A DNA stretch of 60,935 bases. Source: Goleter apudmare HA4340-LM2. Its GTDB lineage: Bacteria > Cyanobacteriota > Cyanobacteriia > Cyanobacteriales > Nostocaceae. The DNA lies in assembly GCA_019359495.1 (NCBI GenBank), contig JAHHHF010000108.1, forward strand, positions 1-60,935, read 5' to 3'. Shown piece by piece: positions 19,140 to 28,129 of the stretch. The notes under the pieces are model-generated. The model searched no databases. It was not told where the DNA came from and saw only the letters and a program-made list of their open reading frames with translations. Each line of letters begins with the position of its first letter. The first letter of the stretch is position 1. The position numbers and the translations under genes were made by a program.

Positions 19140-19365
19140 TGACAAATTTTCTATAATCGCAATTATCAATTTTCGATAAAGCTAGCATCCGCTAAATTAT
19201 CAAGCAAATACGCATACGAATAGATTAAAGCCTACACATCTCAATCTCCCAGCAATCACCTATTTTTGCTATATAAGCAATGGATTCAGACGTTTTCCCG
19301 TCTTTTCCCAGTTGGAAGGACAATCAGAATTGACTCAATTTTCAAGTTGCTAAGAAGATTAAAGT

Positions 19366-19384
19366 TTTAACCAAAAGTTAACAT
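19366..19384 (+). promoter_or_regulatory. Two-unit Pho box upstream of the second pstB
   Basis: TTTAACCA (19366-19373), three bases, then GTTAACAT (19377-19384): the same octamer and spacing as in the pstS Pho box. It lies about 300 bases before the start of the second pstB, which would give a long leader. A third unit in register is not recognisable. Confidence 0.5.
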
Positions 19385-19683
19385 ATGCATCCTGTTTCTG
19401 CAAAAATACTGTACAGATAGGCAGTCTGGTTTACCATGTTAAAGCCAAATCAGGGTACGGAGATAGCTTTTCTGTAGTTTTTTCACATACATCATCTAGG
19501 ACTTTACAGTATAAAGTCCATAAACTTGTTATATTTACGACAGATGTTCGCAGGAAAATAGGATGAGCAGAACCAAGTTTATGCCGCCATAGCAATCCGA
19601 TTTAATTGCTGAACTTACTCTTAAAGGTAGGGAAGAGGAACAAGAGAACACAAAAGAAGGTAATAGAGGTGTACTGACTCGCC

Positions 19684-20481
19684 ATGATTGATTTGACGAA
19701 CATGAGTAAATTGATTTCAGCCATTAAAGTTAAAAATCTTAGCTTTTACTACGATACCCAAAAGATACTTGAAGGGATATCAATGGATATTTTTCAAGAT
19801 AAAGTAACTGCTATTATTGGACCTAGTGGTTGTGGCAAGTCTACTTTTTTAAAATCTCTCAATCGCATGAGCGAATTAGAAGGAAATGTGCGAATTGAAG
19901 GCAGGGTAGAATTTTTTGGACAGAATATTTATGAGCGTCGTGTTAATTTAAATCGGGTTCGACGCCAAATTAGTATGGTGTTGCCAAAGCCCAATCTTTT
20001 TCCTATGAGTGTCTACGATAATGTAGCCTACGGTGTGAAATTAGTAGGATGGCGTCCCAAGTCAGAATTAGATGAAATTGTCGAATTTGCTATCAAATCT
20101 GCTGATCTTTGGGATGAAGTGAAAAATAAGCTATATAAGTCGGCTTTAGAACTTTCTGGAGGACAACAACAGCGACTCTGTATAGCCAGGGCTTTAGCAG
20201 TCAAACCAAAAATTATCTTAATGGATGAGCCTTGTTTCGGTCTTGATCCCATCGCTAGCATGAAAGTTGAAGAACTAATTCAGAGTTTACGCTCTGAGTT
20301 AACAATTGTGATTATTAGCCACAACATGCAGCAAGTCACTCGTATATCTGATTTTACCGCTTTCTTTTATAATCATGAAAATCGGATTGGTCGCTTAGTA
20401 GAGTTCGGCTCTACACCAAAAATATTTACCAATCCTACTGACTCTCGTACTCGTGACTATATTTTAGCGCGTCTTACTTAG
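19684..20481 (+). CDS. pstB: Second PstB-like ATPase with altered Q-loop
   Basis: The protein has 265 residues. The ATG at 19684 has GAGGTG about 12 bases upstream; the next ATG (19702) aligns with the start of the other PstB. It is closely similar to the neighbouring PstB throughout. Walker A (GPSGCGKST), signature (LSGGQQQR), Walker B (IILMDEP) and H-loop (ISHNM) are kept. The Q-loop reads VLPKPNLFP where PstB has VFQKPNPFP, so the conserved Gln is Pro. Tandem pstB/pstB' genes occur in other cyanobacteria; the Q-loop change suggests altered coupling between ATPase and permease. It has no permease partner of its own here. Confidence 0.88.
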   Translation: MIDLTNMSKLISAIKVKNLSFYYDTQKILEGISMDIFQDKVTAIIGPSGCGKSTFLKSLNRMSELEGNVRIEGRVEFFGQNIYERRVNLNRVRRQISMVLPKPNLFPMSVYDNVAYGVKLVGWRPKSELDEIVEFAIKSADLWDEVKNKLYKSALELSGGQQQRLCIARALAVKPKIILMDEPCFGLDPIASMKVEELIQSLRSELTIVIISHNMQQVTRISDFTAFFYNHENRIGRLVEFGSTPKIFTNPTDSRTRDYILARLT

Positions 20482-20831
20482 TCTGCTTTTTGCAGTATTG
20501 CTTAATTAAGCATCTGCTTCATTTGAGAAAAGAAGTTGCGGTTTAATTAATTCCCCTTTTCCATAACACACAACTTTTTATCAGGATTTATTTTAAGCAC
20601 ACACACGGGTTTTAGTTACTTAATTCCCCAGGTATAAAATAGGTAAATTGCTGTCTACAACAGGTAAAGATGTTGGTAGAAAAAGCGATCGCTAAGTTCA
20701 GTCAGATTGATGTGTTAGTCCAACCTGATAGCCATCTATTTTTTTAGGTAGGACTACTCAAAGAGTGATCTGACCTTTAGTAACAAGAATTGTGATAATC
20801 TTAATAAAAATTAAATTAAACATTTCCGCCG
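20482..20831. other. Intergenic, 350 bases
   Basis: AT-rich; one HIP1 octamer near 20684. No gene or strong signal seen. Confidence 0.4.
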
Positions 20832-21545
20832 ATGCTAAGACTAATTACTGACTTCGACGGCCCCATTATTGATGTTTCCGAACGATACTATCGTGTTTAT
20901 CAATTCTGCCTAGAGAAAACTCAGCGTCCCAATCAGTCAGTAGAAGAACTTTCTAAGGCAGAATTTTGGCAAATGAAGCGATCGCGCATTCCCGAAAGAG
21001 AAATTGCTTTAAAATCTGGTTTAGATGCAGCACAAGCACAAGAATTTTCTCAGTTGCGGCGGCAAACTGTTCACACAGAGCCTTATTTTCAATATGATAG
21101 CCTCATGCCTGGCGCAATAGACGCACTATTAAAAATCCAACAAGCAGGCATTGATTTGGCAGTCATGACAATGCGTCGGGTGCGGGAACTAGATTACGCC
21201 TTTGAAAAATATGATTTAGGAAGATTTTTTCCTGAAAATCGCCGTTATTGCCTAAGTAACGATTATATTAAAACCCGTGACATTGATGATAAGCCCTTAT
21301 TAATGGCATGGGCATTGAAAGAACTACCACCAGCGAGTGACACCTGGATGCTAGGAGATACAGAAGCCGACATCACGGCTGCTAAGAAACACGATATTAA
21401 AGTGATGGCTGTAGAATCTGGTATCCGCGATCGCACACAATTAGAACTGTTCCACCCAGACGTCATTGTTCCAGATTTGAGCTTTGCCGTAAATTTTATC
21501 ATCGAGGGCAACCTTATAGAAACCAAACCCCTTTCTATGCGTTAA
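20832..21545 (+). CDS. HAD-superfamily hydrolase
   Basis: The protein has 237 residues. Motif I is ITDFDGPIID (nucleophile Asp near residue 7), motif II lies around VMTMRR, and motif IV is MLGDTEADITAAKKHDIKVMAV. The helical cap lies between residues 15 and 90. This is the phosphoglycolate-phosphatase-like branch of HAD phosphatases. The substrate is unknown. The third residue after the nucleophile motif is Pro instead of the usual Thr (DFDGP), a common variant. Confidence 0.85.
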   Translation: MLRLITDFDGPIIDVSERYYRVYQFCLEKTQRPNQSVEELSKAEFWQMKRSRIPEREIALKSGLDAAQAQEFSQLRRQTVHTEPYFQYDSLMPGAIDALLKIQQAGIDLAVMTMRRVRELDYAFEKYDLGRFFPENRRYCLSNDYIKTRDIDDKPLLMAWALKELPPASDTWMLGDTEADITAAKKHDIKVMAVESGIRDRTQLELFHPDVIVPDLSFAVNFIIEGNLIETKPLSMR

Positions 21546-21562
21546 TGGTTTGTTAAAAACAT

Positions 21563-21598
21563 TAGTGGGCAATAGAAATTAACTTCTATTACCCACTA
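21563..21598. terminator. Hairpin between convergent genes
   Basis: TAGTGGG-C-AATAGAA (21563-21577) pairs with TTCTATT-A-CCCACTA (21584-21598), one mismatch in 15 bp. It sits between the ends of the HAD gene (plus) and the CPP1-like gene (minus) and probably serves both. Confidence 0.6.
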
Positions 21599-21656
21599 GA
21601 TTCAGCAAAGACATTGCAACCTGCTTTTGGCTTTGCCCAAAATTAAGTGTGAACGT

Positions 21657-22283
21657 TTAACGTAGGAAACTGCTGACTAACCACAACAATATAAACGTCA
21701 ACACCGTTGAAAACTGATTCGATGTTACATTCATAAATGTTACTTGTGGTAATAACCAGCTAGCAATTAGACCTCCAACAATTAGACCCACTATAAGTGC
21801 AGCTAAGGTGAACAAAACTGCTCTGCCAAACTTACCTTCCTTGCGATTCAGAAAGTAAATACTGATTCCTACACCAACCACCAATACCAACTGTAAAATT
21901 TGGTCTCCTGCTGCTGGATAGAACACACTAATAGCACTCAACCCTAGATACCAGGCTCCAGGTAAAAGCACATCAGCAGGCGTTGGCTGATCTATCATCC
22001 GTTGCAGCCACGCAGGCGACTGCTCATGCGGTGTCGGAGTTTCTTTTGGCAGTGATTGCACCCGTAGCTCCGGAAACCGAATCCGCTCAGGCACTTTAAT
22101 TTTACCTTCCTGGCGCATCCGTAACCGATCCATTAAAATTGCATCGTAGGCAACCTCAATTGTTTCTAAACGCTTGGCATCGCCACTATGTTGCTCCAAT
22201 AGGCGATTGCGAGCATCTTGAATTTCATCGAAGCTAGCATCTTCTGATACCCCAAGTTTTTCGTAGGGATTTTGATCGCTCAT
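21657..22283 (-). CDS. CPP1-like (chaperone-like protein of POR) membrane protein
   Basis: The protein has 208 residues. The N-terminus is J-domain-like (NPYEKLGVSEDASFDEIQDARNRLLEQ) but has no HPD motif, so it should not stimulate Hsp70. Three or four hydrophobic helices occupy residues about 105-208. This is the CPP1/CDF1-like family (DUF3353), whose plant member stabilises protochlorophyllide oxidoreductase in plastids. The equivalent role in this cyanobacterium is inferred. It probably sits in the thylakoid or plasma membrane. Confidence 0.85.
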   Translation of the reverse strand: MSDQNPYEKLGVSEDASFDEIQDARNRLLEQHSGDAKRLETIEVAYDAILMDRLRMRQEGKIKVPERIRFPELRVQSLPKETPTPHEQSPAWLQRMIDQPTPADVLLPGAWYLGLSAISVFYPAAGDQILQLVLVVGVGISIYFLNRKEGKFGRAVLFTLAALIVGLIVGGLIASWLLPQVTFMNVTSNQFSTVLTFILLWLVSSFLR

Positions 22284-22968
22284 GGGAGTTTATACTTTAG
22301 CCTCAGTCAACGGCAGTCTTTATGTTGACGGAAAAACAACTTTCAGGTTCTATGCTGATATAAAACCAGTATATCAACCGCTTTTTATGCTCTACAAGGA
22401 TAGTAGCACGGCTGAATCTAATCAACTAGGAAATTTTAACTATAGTCACTTTAACATATTGTCATAACTCCGTGTATACCCTCATGTCGTTGACCAGTTC
22501 TGGCTCTACTCTAGAATTTGAACGTAGGATACCTAAAACGCATTTTCTATGGAAAAATTAACTTTTATGTTTGAGATCGGGCAAATTACTCAGCTTTGAT
22601 GGAAACTTCATCAATCTGTCTCGGCTGTGGTGGTGGTATCAATCAGCATACCCATTTAAAATAAAAATGATTTAGATTACCACCTACTTGAGATAATAAA
22701 GTGTTCCTTATTACAAATCTCCTGGGATTAAAGACAGAAGATTTGCTATCCGGATATCAAGTTGGTAATTTAGGTACTTGCATTTCAGTGCAAGACTTAA
22801 GTACCTGAATATTGCCACTTTCAGTTGTCCTGCATCCTGATTAAACTATTATTTGGATAATCAGGAAACGCATCCCCTAGCCTTGTAGATTTTGAATTAT
22901 TTCCCCAAAAAGGAAACTGCGTTTTTACGCAATCTTGCTGTTAATCCTATGAATTTTAGTGCAAAGTG
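22284..22968. other. Intergenic, 685 bases
   Basis: No convincing gene. An imperfect stem-loop at 22772-22806 (AGGTACTT ... AAGTACCT, with an alternative inner CTTG/CAAG stem) lies 160 bases before the response-regulator gene and may belong to its leader. Confidence 0.45.
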
Positions 22969-23694
22969 ATGGTCATGGCTCCTGCCAAGATTCTTGTAGT
23001 TGATGACGACCCTGCGGTTCGGAATTTAATCCAACGCTTTTTAATCAAGCAGAACTATCAGGTAGAGGCGGCTGAGGATGGTAAAACAGCCTTAGCGCTA
23101 TTTGAGCAATTTAACCCTGATTTGGTGATTCTAGATGTGAATTTACCAGATGTGATTGGGTTTAACCTCTGCCAAGAGATGCAAAGTCGTAATGGTGTTT
23201 TTGTGTTGATGCTGACTAGCCGTACAGACGAAGCTGACAAGATTCGCGGCTTTGCTAAGGGCGCTGATGACTATCTCACCAAACCATTTGGGTTGGGAGA
23301 ACTAGAAGTCAGAGTAGGGGCTATTTTAAGGCGTCAACGAATTGTGACAACAGCAGAACAAAAACGCCTGGTATTTGAAAAACTGATGATTGATCCTGTG
23401 CGGCGGGAAGTGGCACTTAATAACCAACCAGTACCCTTAACCGCTTTGGAATTTGATTTGTTGCATTTTTTAGCCAGCCATCCAGGTCGAGTTTGGCGAC
23501 GAGCAGAACTAATTCAAGAGGTATGGGACTATGAATACGTAGGCGACCAGCGAGTTGTAGATGTACATATCGGTCAAATCCGTAAAAAGATTGAAATCGA
23601 TACCAGCCAACCAGCATTAATTCAGACTGTACGCGGTGTTGGGTATAAGTTTGAATCTCCTGCTCACGTCCAGAAATTGGAAGCGCATTCCTGA
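22969..23694 (+). CDS. Response regulator, OmpR/PhoB family
   Basis: This DNA-binding regulator has about 241 residues. The receiver domain (residues about 6-120) has the acidic pocket VVDDDP, the phospho-acceptor Asp in LVILDVNLPD, the Thr/Ser in MLTSR and the Lys in YLTKPFG. The winged-helix effector domain (about 140-232) has LTALEFDLLHFLASHPGRVWRRAELIQEVW and VDVHIGQIRKKI, then RGVGYKF. No histidine kinase is adjacent, so this is an orphan. The start is ambiguous between 22966 (GTG), 22969 and 22975 (ATG), with no clear ribosome binding site. Confidence 0.92.
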   Translation: MVMAPAKILVVDDDPAVRNLIQRFLIKQNYQVEAAEDGKTALALFEQFNPDLVILDVNLPDVIGFNLCQEMQSRNGVFVLMLTSRTDEADKIRGFAKGADDYLTKPFGLGELEVRVGAILRRQRIVTTAEQKRLVFEKLMIDPVRREVALNNQPVPLTALEFDLLHFLASHPGRVWRRAELIQEVWDYEYVGDQRVVDVHIGQIRKKIEIDTSQPALIQTVRGVGYKFESPAHVQKLEAHS

Positions 23695-23698
23695 GTCT

Positions 23699-23728
23699 AT
23701 AGTCAAGAGTTGTAAAACTCTAGACTAT
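23699..23728 (+). terminator. Hairpin after the response regulator
   Basis: ATAGTCAAGAGTT (23699-23711) pairs with AACTCTAGACTAT (23716-23728), one mismatch, 4-base loop. The T-run is short. Likely terminator. Confidence 0.55.
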
Positions 23729-24009
23729 ATGACTATTTTATGAATTACAAATTGCTAAATCTCTTGGGTTTGACTGAAAACTTAGGTTAACGCAGTCACC
23801 CAAAACATATACTTCAACTTTTTATACCAGTAAGCCTCCCCTTGTCGTGAGGAGACGCTGCATCAACGGGACTTTCTGCTCTATCGAAGATGACTCGCAA
23901 GCTATAGCAAACTCATACCAGCGCATGAGCCAGAATAGCAGGGTTAATACTGGTACTTAAGAAGTATCTAGTACATTAGCCGCTAGAACATTAATTGACA
24001 GGCGTTTTT
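23729..24009. other. Intergenic
   Basis: No gene recognised; short inverted fragments only. Confidence 0.35.
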
Positions 24010-24207
24010 TTAGCTGTGGTGGAATAAAGTTTCTAGATAAACGCGAGCAGCACGGCGATCGCTATCTCCATTTTGCAGCAAAAATAATGACAGGGCTGCT
24101 GTCAACACTCGGTTTTGATCCCAGTCGGGATGTGTTTCTAAGTAGTTCTTGAGAGATTCGTGAAGTGGTTCCGGAATTTCTGTAAAAATGCTAACCGTTG
24201 CGTTCAT
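24010..24207 (-). CDS. DUF2811 small protein
   Basis: This 65-residue protein begins MNATVSIFTEIPEPLHESL and ends AARVYLETLFHHS. I recognise the cyanobacterium-specific DUF2811 family. It is short, without signal peptide or membrane segment, and ribbon-helix-helix-like in pattern (an extended start followed by two helices). GGAGG lies about 8 bases before the ATG. Function is unknown. Confidence 0.85.
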   Translation of the reverse strand: MNATVSIFTEIPEPLHESLKNYLETHPDWDQNRVLTAALSLFLLQNGDSDRRAARVYLETLFHHS

Positions 24208-24812
24208 GAGATTTTCCTCCTTTGAGGTAAATCAAGAGTGACCAGTTGCTTGCTGTGATTAGCCCAGGACTGCATACACAATCCTGTTCCTGCTCGATAA
24301 TCTGCGCCAACATTTGAGAGATTTTTACACATTTGATGTCAACAGTCGAACGGACTACAACAGCAAGCCGAACCATTGTGCGCCAAGAGGGGGTAGGTTT
24401 GTCAATGCTGCGAAATGTTAAAAACTTTGGGATGAAAAACAAATTCTTACGAGACAATAAGGCTTTTATGCCAGTTTTTGTTACATTCCTTAATTAAAAC
24501 TCAGTCCTGGAAACTCCTCATACTGAGAAGTAAACAATCCCCAGTAAGACTGCAAGAGCCTATGACCTCGTCAAGCATCTGTGGAAAACTCAGAAAATCC
24601 CTGTGGAAACTCTGTGGAATCAGTGAGGAAAAATTCCCCCAATAATAAGAATTACAAAAATCTGAACTTTTCATTACATCTGAGACAACCAATCCCTCCA
24701 TCCAAGAGGCTACAACTAGTACCGCAGTGAATCGAAAATGAATACAGCATCAGCGTTGCGCTGATGCTGTATTTTGTTATGGAATTTTGAATTTTACGTA
24801 ACTTTACTAGTT
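24208..24812. other. Intergenic, 605 bases
   Basis: Contains the 15-bp hairpin at 24741-24773. The two open frames in this stretch lack protein-like composition and are not called. Confidence 0.45.
24741..24773. terminator. Perfect 15-bp hairpin downstream of hisIE
   Basis: AATACAGCATCAGCG (24741-24755) pairs perfectly with CGCTGATGCTGTATT (24759-24773), loop TTG. It is followed by ATTTT-like sequence on either side. It lies 40 bases beyond the hisIE stop (minus strand) and is a strong transcription stop candidate. Confidence 0.8.
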
Positions 24813-25463
24813 TTATTGCCGACGCTCTTGCAACTTACGATACACTGATTTCAAATCAACTTGATGGTGAGCTAAAGCAACGAGAGTATGATAGAGCAAA
24901 TCTGCAACTTCACCTGCGATCGCTTCTGGTTCGTCATCCTTACATGCCATAACTACCTCAGCAGTTTCCTCACCAATCTTTTTCAAAATCTTGTTATCGC
25001 CACCTGCAAATAACTTACAAGTATAAGAATTCTCAATTGGGTGCTCACGGCGATCGCAGATCACCTGAAACAACTGTGATAAAGTATCTCCTGGTGGGGC
25101 GACAATTTGCCCATCCACTTGATGAAAACAACTACGCTCACCAGTGTGGCAAGCAATATCTCCCAATTGCTCCACCCCAATTAACAGCGCATCACTATCA
25201 CAGTCATAACGAATACTCTGAACTTTTTGAATATGCCCAGAAGTTGCTCCTTTGTGCCACAACTCCTGACGGGAACGACTCCAAAACCAAGTTTCTCTAG
25301 TTTCTAAAGTTTTTTGTAACGACTCTCGATTCATCCAAGCCATCATCAAAACCGTGCCATCTAGATAATCTTGGACTATTGCCGCCACCAAACCCCGCTC
25401 ATCGTAGCGAATTTTTTCCACGGGGATAGCGTTGTGCAGTGAATACAAATCGGTAGAAGACAT
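24813..25463 (-). CDS. hisI: HisIE, bifunctional phosphoribosyl-AMP cyclohydrolase / phosphoribosyl-ATP pyrophosphatase
   Basis: This 216-residue protein carries out steps 2 and 3 of histidine biosynthesis. The N-terminal HisI domain (about 1-120) has [23 protein letters not shown] and the metal-site segments YDCDSDALL and CHTGERSCF. The C-terminal HisE domain (about 125-216) has [20 protein letters not shown] and EVADLLYH. The fusion is common in cyanobacteria. It stands as a single gene, with a strong hairpin downstream. Confidence 0.96.
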   Translation of the reverse strand: MSSTDLYSLHNAIPVEKIRYDERGLVAAIVQDYLDGTVLMMAWMNRESLQKTLETRETWFWSRSRQELWHKGATSGHIQKVQSIRYDCDSDALLIGVEQLGDIACHTGERSCFHQVDGQIVAPPGDTLSQLFQVICDRREHPIENSYTCKLFAGGDNKILKKIGEETAEVVMACKDDEPEAIAGEVADLLYHTLVALAHHQVDLKSVYRKLQERRQ

Positions 25464-25690
25464 ACCAGCTAATTTGTGCTCATGAGATTGATTTATGGAT
25501 TCACGATACCATTCTCAATTGGACATCTGGCATACTTTTTTGTGGCTATTGATTGACTGTGGTTTTTTCCCTAGACCTTTTGCCTGCATAACATAATGTT
25601 ATTTTTCTGGTCATGGTAATTTTATACGATAGAAATTCTAAGCGGTTTTTCACCCTATCCTAAGATAGAGCTTGTTCTGTTCCCCACTGC

Positions 25691-25705
25691 TAGGAGAGAA
25701 CCTTG
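25691..25705 (+). promoter_or_regulatory. Ribosome binding site for a TTG-started hemL
   Basis: TAGGAGAG (25691-25698) is placed correctly for the TTG at 25703. No ATG is available in frame before the conserved region, so TTG is taken as the start. Confidence 0.7.
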
Positions 25706-27001
25706 GTAAATACAACGATTAAAACTACAAAATCACAAGAAATCTTCGCTGCTGCTCAAAACCTCATGCCAGGAGGAGTGAGTTCCCCAGTCCGCGCCTT
25801 CAAATCCGTCGGTGGACAACCCATTGTTTTTGATCGCGTCAAAGGCGCATACATTTGGGATGTAGATGGCAACCAATACATCGATTATGTCGGCACTTGG
25901 GGGCCTGCTATTTGCGGTCATGCCCATCCAGAGGTGATTGCAGCCCTCCATGAAGCTTTGGAAAAAGGCACTAGCTTCGGTGCGCCTTCGTTCCTAGAAA
26001 ATGTCTTAGCAGAAATGGTGATTGATGCTGTTCCCAGCATCGAAATGGTGAGATTTGTCAACTCCGGTACAGAAGCTTGTATGTCAGTGTTGCGACTGAT
26101 GCGGGCTTTTACCAATCGAGAAAAAGTCATCAAATTTGAAGGCTGTTACCACGGTCACGCCGATATGTTCCTGGTGAAGGCGGGTTCTGGAGTAGCGACA
26201 CTCGGCTTACCCGATTCACCAGGAGTACCCAAATCAGCAACTAACAGCACATTGACAGCTCCCTACAATGACCTAGAAGCAGTCAAAGCCTTGTTTGAAG
26301 AAAACCGCGACGAAATTGCTGGTGTCATCCTGGAGCCAGTCGTCGGTAATGCTGGGTTTATTCCTCCCGATGCTGGTTTCCTAGAAGGGTTACGGGAACT
26401 CACCAACGAACATGGAGCATTGTTGGTATTTGATGAAGTGATGACCGGCTTCCGCATTGCCTACGGAGGTGCTCAACAGAAGTTTGGCATCACCCCCGAT
26501 TTAACAACCTTGGGTAAAGTAATTGGTGGGGGCTTGCCAGTAGGGGCCTACGGTGGTCGTCGAGATATCTTGTCAATGGTTGCTCCTGCTGGCCCTGTAT
26601 ATCAAGCAGGAACTCTGTCTGGTAATCCTCTGGCAATGACTGCTGGTATTAAAACTCTGGAATTACTACAAAAGCCAGGTACTTACGAGTATCTTGACCG
26701 CATTACTCAAAAGCTTTCAGACGGCTTGTTGCAAATTGCTAAAGATACTGGTCACCCGGTTTGTGGTGGTCAGATCAGTGCTATGTTCGGCTTATTCTTC
26801 ACCTCTGGCCCAGTCCATAACTATGAAGATGCCAAAAAATCTGACACAGCGAAATTCGGACGTTTTCATCGCGGAATGTTAGAGCGGGGTGTTTACCTAG
26901 CCCCATCTCAGTTTGAGGCTGGATTTACTTCTTTTGCTCATACAGAGGAAGATATTGACCAGACATTAGCTGTAGCGAGGGATGTGCTATCTAGCCTCTA
27001 A
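25703..27001 (+). CDS. hemL: Glutamate-1-semialdehyde 2,1-aminomutase
   Basis: This 432-residue PLP enzyme makes 5-aminolevulinate from glutamate-1-semialdehyde, the C5 route to heme and chlorophyll. The N-terminus has [13 protein letters not shown] and the PLP pocket has [19 protein letters not shown]. The Asp that holds the pyridine nitrogen is in [10 protein letters not shown], and the Schiff-base Lys is in [16 protein letters not shown]. Length is normal. The start is TTG with a good ribosome binding site. A 13-bp terminator follows. Confidence 0.97.
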   Translation: MVNTTIKTTKSQEIFAAAQNLMPGGVSSPVRAFKSVGGQPIVFDRVKGAYIWDVDGNQYIDYVGTWGPAICGHAHPEVIAALHEALEKGTSFGAPSFLENVLAEMVIDAVPSIEMVRFVNSGTEACMSVLRLMRAFTNREKVIKFEGCYHGHADMFLVKAGSGVATLGLPDSPGVPKSATNSTLTAPYNDLEAVKALFEENRDEIAGVILEPVVGNAGFIPPDAGFLEGLRELTNEHGALLVFDEVMTGFRIAYGGAQQKFGITPDLTTLGKVIGGGLPVGAYGGRRDILSMVAPAGPVYQAGTLSGNPLAMTAGIKTLELLQKPGTYEYLDRITQKLSDGLLQIAKDTGHPVCGGQISAMFGLFFTSGPVHNYEDAKKSDTAKFGRFHRGMLERGVYLAPSQFEAGFTSFAHTEEDIDQTLAVARDVLSSL

Positions 27002-27033
27002 CTCTAAGAGTGCCTAAGTCGCAAGTTCATTAG

Positions 27034-27063
27034 AAATCTGATCGGCAAAAGCCGATCAGATTT
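27034..27063. terminator. Bidirectional terminator between hemL and the metallothionein gene
   Basis: AAATCTGATCGGC (27034-27046) pairs perfectly with GCCGATCAGATTT (27051-27063), loop AAAA. The two flanking genes are convergent. Confidence 0.85.
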
Positions 27064-27094
27064 CAGTGATTTAACATTGTTCACTTAGCACTAA

Positions 27095-27256
27095 TCAACA
27101 GCCACAGCCATCATGCCCACAGCCTTTCAGGGTTTTATGACCTTCAGCACAAGCTTCAGAGCAATAGTATTTGTGATCTTTGTGAATCGAATCCTCAACT
27201 GAAACTATACAAAGGCAAGTTGGACAAGCACATTTCATTTGGGTTACGGTCGTCAT
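27095..27256 (-). CDS. Metallothionein, cyanobacterial SmtA type
   Basis: This 53-residue protein begins MTTVTQMKCACPTCLCIVS and ends KGCGHDGCGC. It has nine cysteines in CxCxxCxC, YYCSEAC, GCGHDGCGC arrangement plus histidines, as in the zinc metallothioneins of Synechococcus and Nostoc. It binds Zn and probably Cd in the cytoplasm. GGAG lies 6 bases before the ATG at 27256; another ATG directly precedes it. The gene is convergent with hemL and has a candidate SmtB-family operator upstream. It is short and easily missed in automatic annotation. Confidence 0.93.
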   Translation of the reverse strand: MTTVTQMKCACPTCLCIVSVEDSIHKDHKYYCSEACAEGHKTLKGCGHDGCGC

Positions 27257-27290
27257 CATTTTCTCCATTGACTCTAGAGATAGTCCTATG

Positions 27291-27310
27291 ATATTTGAAT
27301 ATTCAGATAT
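27291..27310. promoter_or_regulatory. Candidate SmtB/ArsR-family operator
   Basis: ATATTTGAAT followed by ATTCAGATAT is a 20-bp palindrome with one mismatch pair and core TGAATATTCA. It resembles the operators of zinc-sensing SmtB/ZiaR repressors in cyanobacteria. It lies 35 bases before the metallothionein start, so it probably overlaps the promoter. No smtB-like gene is in this window. Confidence 0.65.
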
Positions 27311-27529
27311 AAGCAGGTAGGCATAAATAAACCCAACTATGTAAAGAAAAATAAATGAGGCTAAAGCCCTTCTGCCTTATCCCAACGATAAATTTTTCCA
27401 CCCACCTACTTAGGACTCATATTTGATTTTTGAAAAACACGAGGGTGTGTTATCGACGAGAGTACGACACCGTTTTAAAGGGTTTGATGCGTTAGACTAC
27501 TGGCGTGGCAAGACTAAAATGTTGCAAAC

Positions 27530-27722
27530 AATTTGGGAGCATCCCAAATGTGTAAATTTATTTTTTTGTAGTGATGGCTCTCTAGCCCGCTTCCTGGACA
27601 TTAGGGAGCAAGATGCTCCCACTACAAATTTTATTTTTGCAAAATTGGGATGCTCCCAACAATTTTCTTGTGGTGCGGGCATCTTGCCCGCTAATTAGAA
27701 CGGGCAAGATGCCCGTTCTACA
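27530..27722. repeat. Cluster of short palindromes built on GCATCTTGCCC/GGGAGCATCCC
   Basis: At least five hairpins follow each other: TTGGGAGCATCCCAAA, GGGAGCAAGATGCTCCC, TTGGGATGCTCCCAA, GCGGGCATCTTGCCCGC and ACGGGCAAGATGCCCGT. They share a core with GCATC/GATGC. This is one of the interspersed repeat types found in Nostoc-like genomes. Confidence 0.7.
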
Positions 27723-27749
27723 AGAGTAGCGGAATAACAGGTGAACATG

Positions 27750-27812
27750 GTGAGCAGCGCGTTGGACGGGTTCCCCGGCTTGAAGCGACTGCGAACCCGA
27801 AGGGTCACTTAA
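27750..27812. repeat. Interspersed repeat (GGTTCCCC/GAACCCGAAGGG type)
   Basis: GCGCGTTGGACGGGTTCCCC, then GAAGCGACTGCGAACCCGAAGGG: the GGGTTC and GAACCC arms face each other. The sequence is GC-rich against an AT-rich background and matches the general look of a second Nostoc repeat family. Confidence 0.5.
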
Positions 27813-28129
27813 TTCATGCGTAAATCAGTAATACTCAGATGTAGATAATATTAAGCCTCTTAAAATTAGGCTGTAATTCGATCACTCGTGCAAGAGGAGC
27901 GCATACCATTGATCTATAAGTAGTAGTACGGTCAGATATGTAAGATTTTATGATAAGCTGACAAAATAGGGATGATGCTTACTTAACATGTCTGCAAACT
28001 TTAGTGCCAAACTTGCCCTCTAGCAAGTGCTTGTTAGCAGTGCTGTGAAACGGGTACTGAAAAACCCAAATAAACTAATAAATTTAAGATTTTTTTGCTG
28101 CTTATTTCCTTTACAATCAAATATAATTT

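Larger units (their letters stand above)
19044..19683. other. Intergenic between the two pstB genes
   Basis: It contains the terminator at 19096-19139 and a two-unit Pho box at 19366-19384. No gene was seen. The arrangement means the second pstB probably has its own promoter. Confidence 0.6.
27257..28129. other. Repeat-rich intergenic region, 873 bases
   Basis: Holds the SmtB-type operator, a cluster of palindromes at 27530-27722 and another repeat at 27750-27810. Open frames across it are encoded by the repeats and are not called. Confidence 0.6.

Noticed and set aside
22282-22467. 61-codon plus-strand frame starting opposite the CPP1-like start
   Set aside because: Its start overlaps the CPP1-like start codon on the other strand and it shows no motif or ribosome binding site.
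24191-24457. 88-codon open frame overlapping the DUF2811 start
   Set aside because: Covers the DUF2811 ribosome binding site and start and has no recognisable pattern.
25605-25640. NtcA box upstream of hemL (GTAATTTTATAC)
   Set aside because: The GTA and TAC are separated by six bases, not eight.
27423-27698. Open frame of 91 codons in the repeat-rich spacer
   Set aside because: It is made of translated palindromic repeats (ending GAGILPAN-like) and has no protein-like pattern or ribosome binding site.
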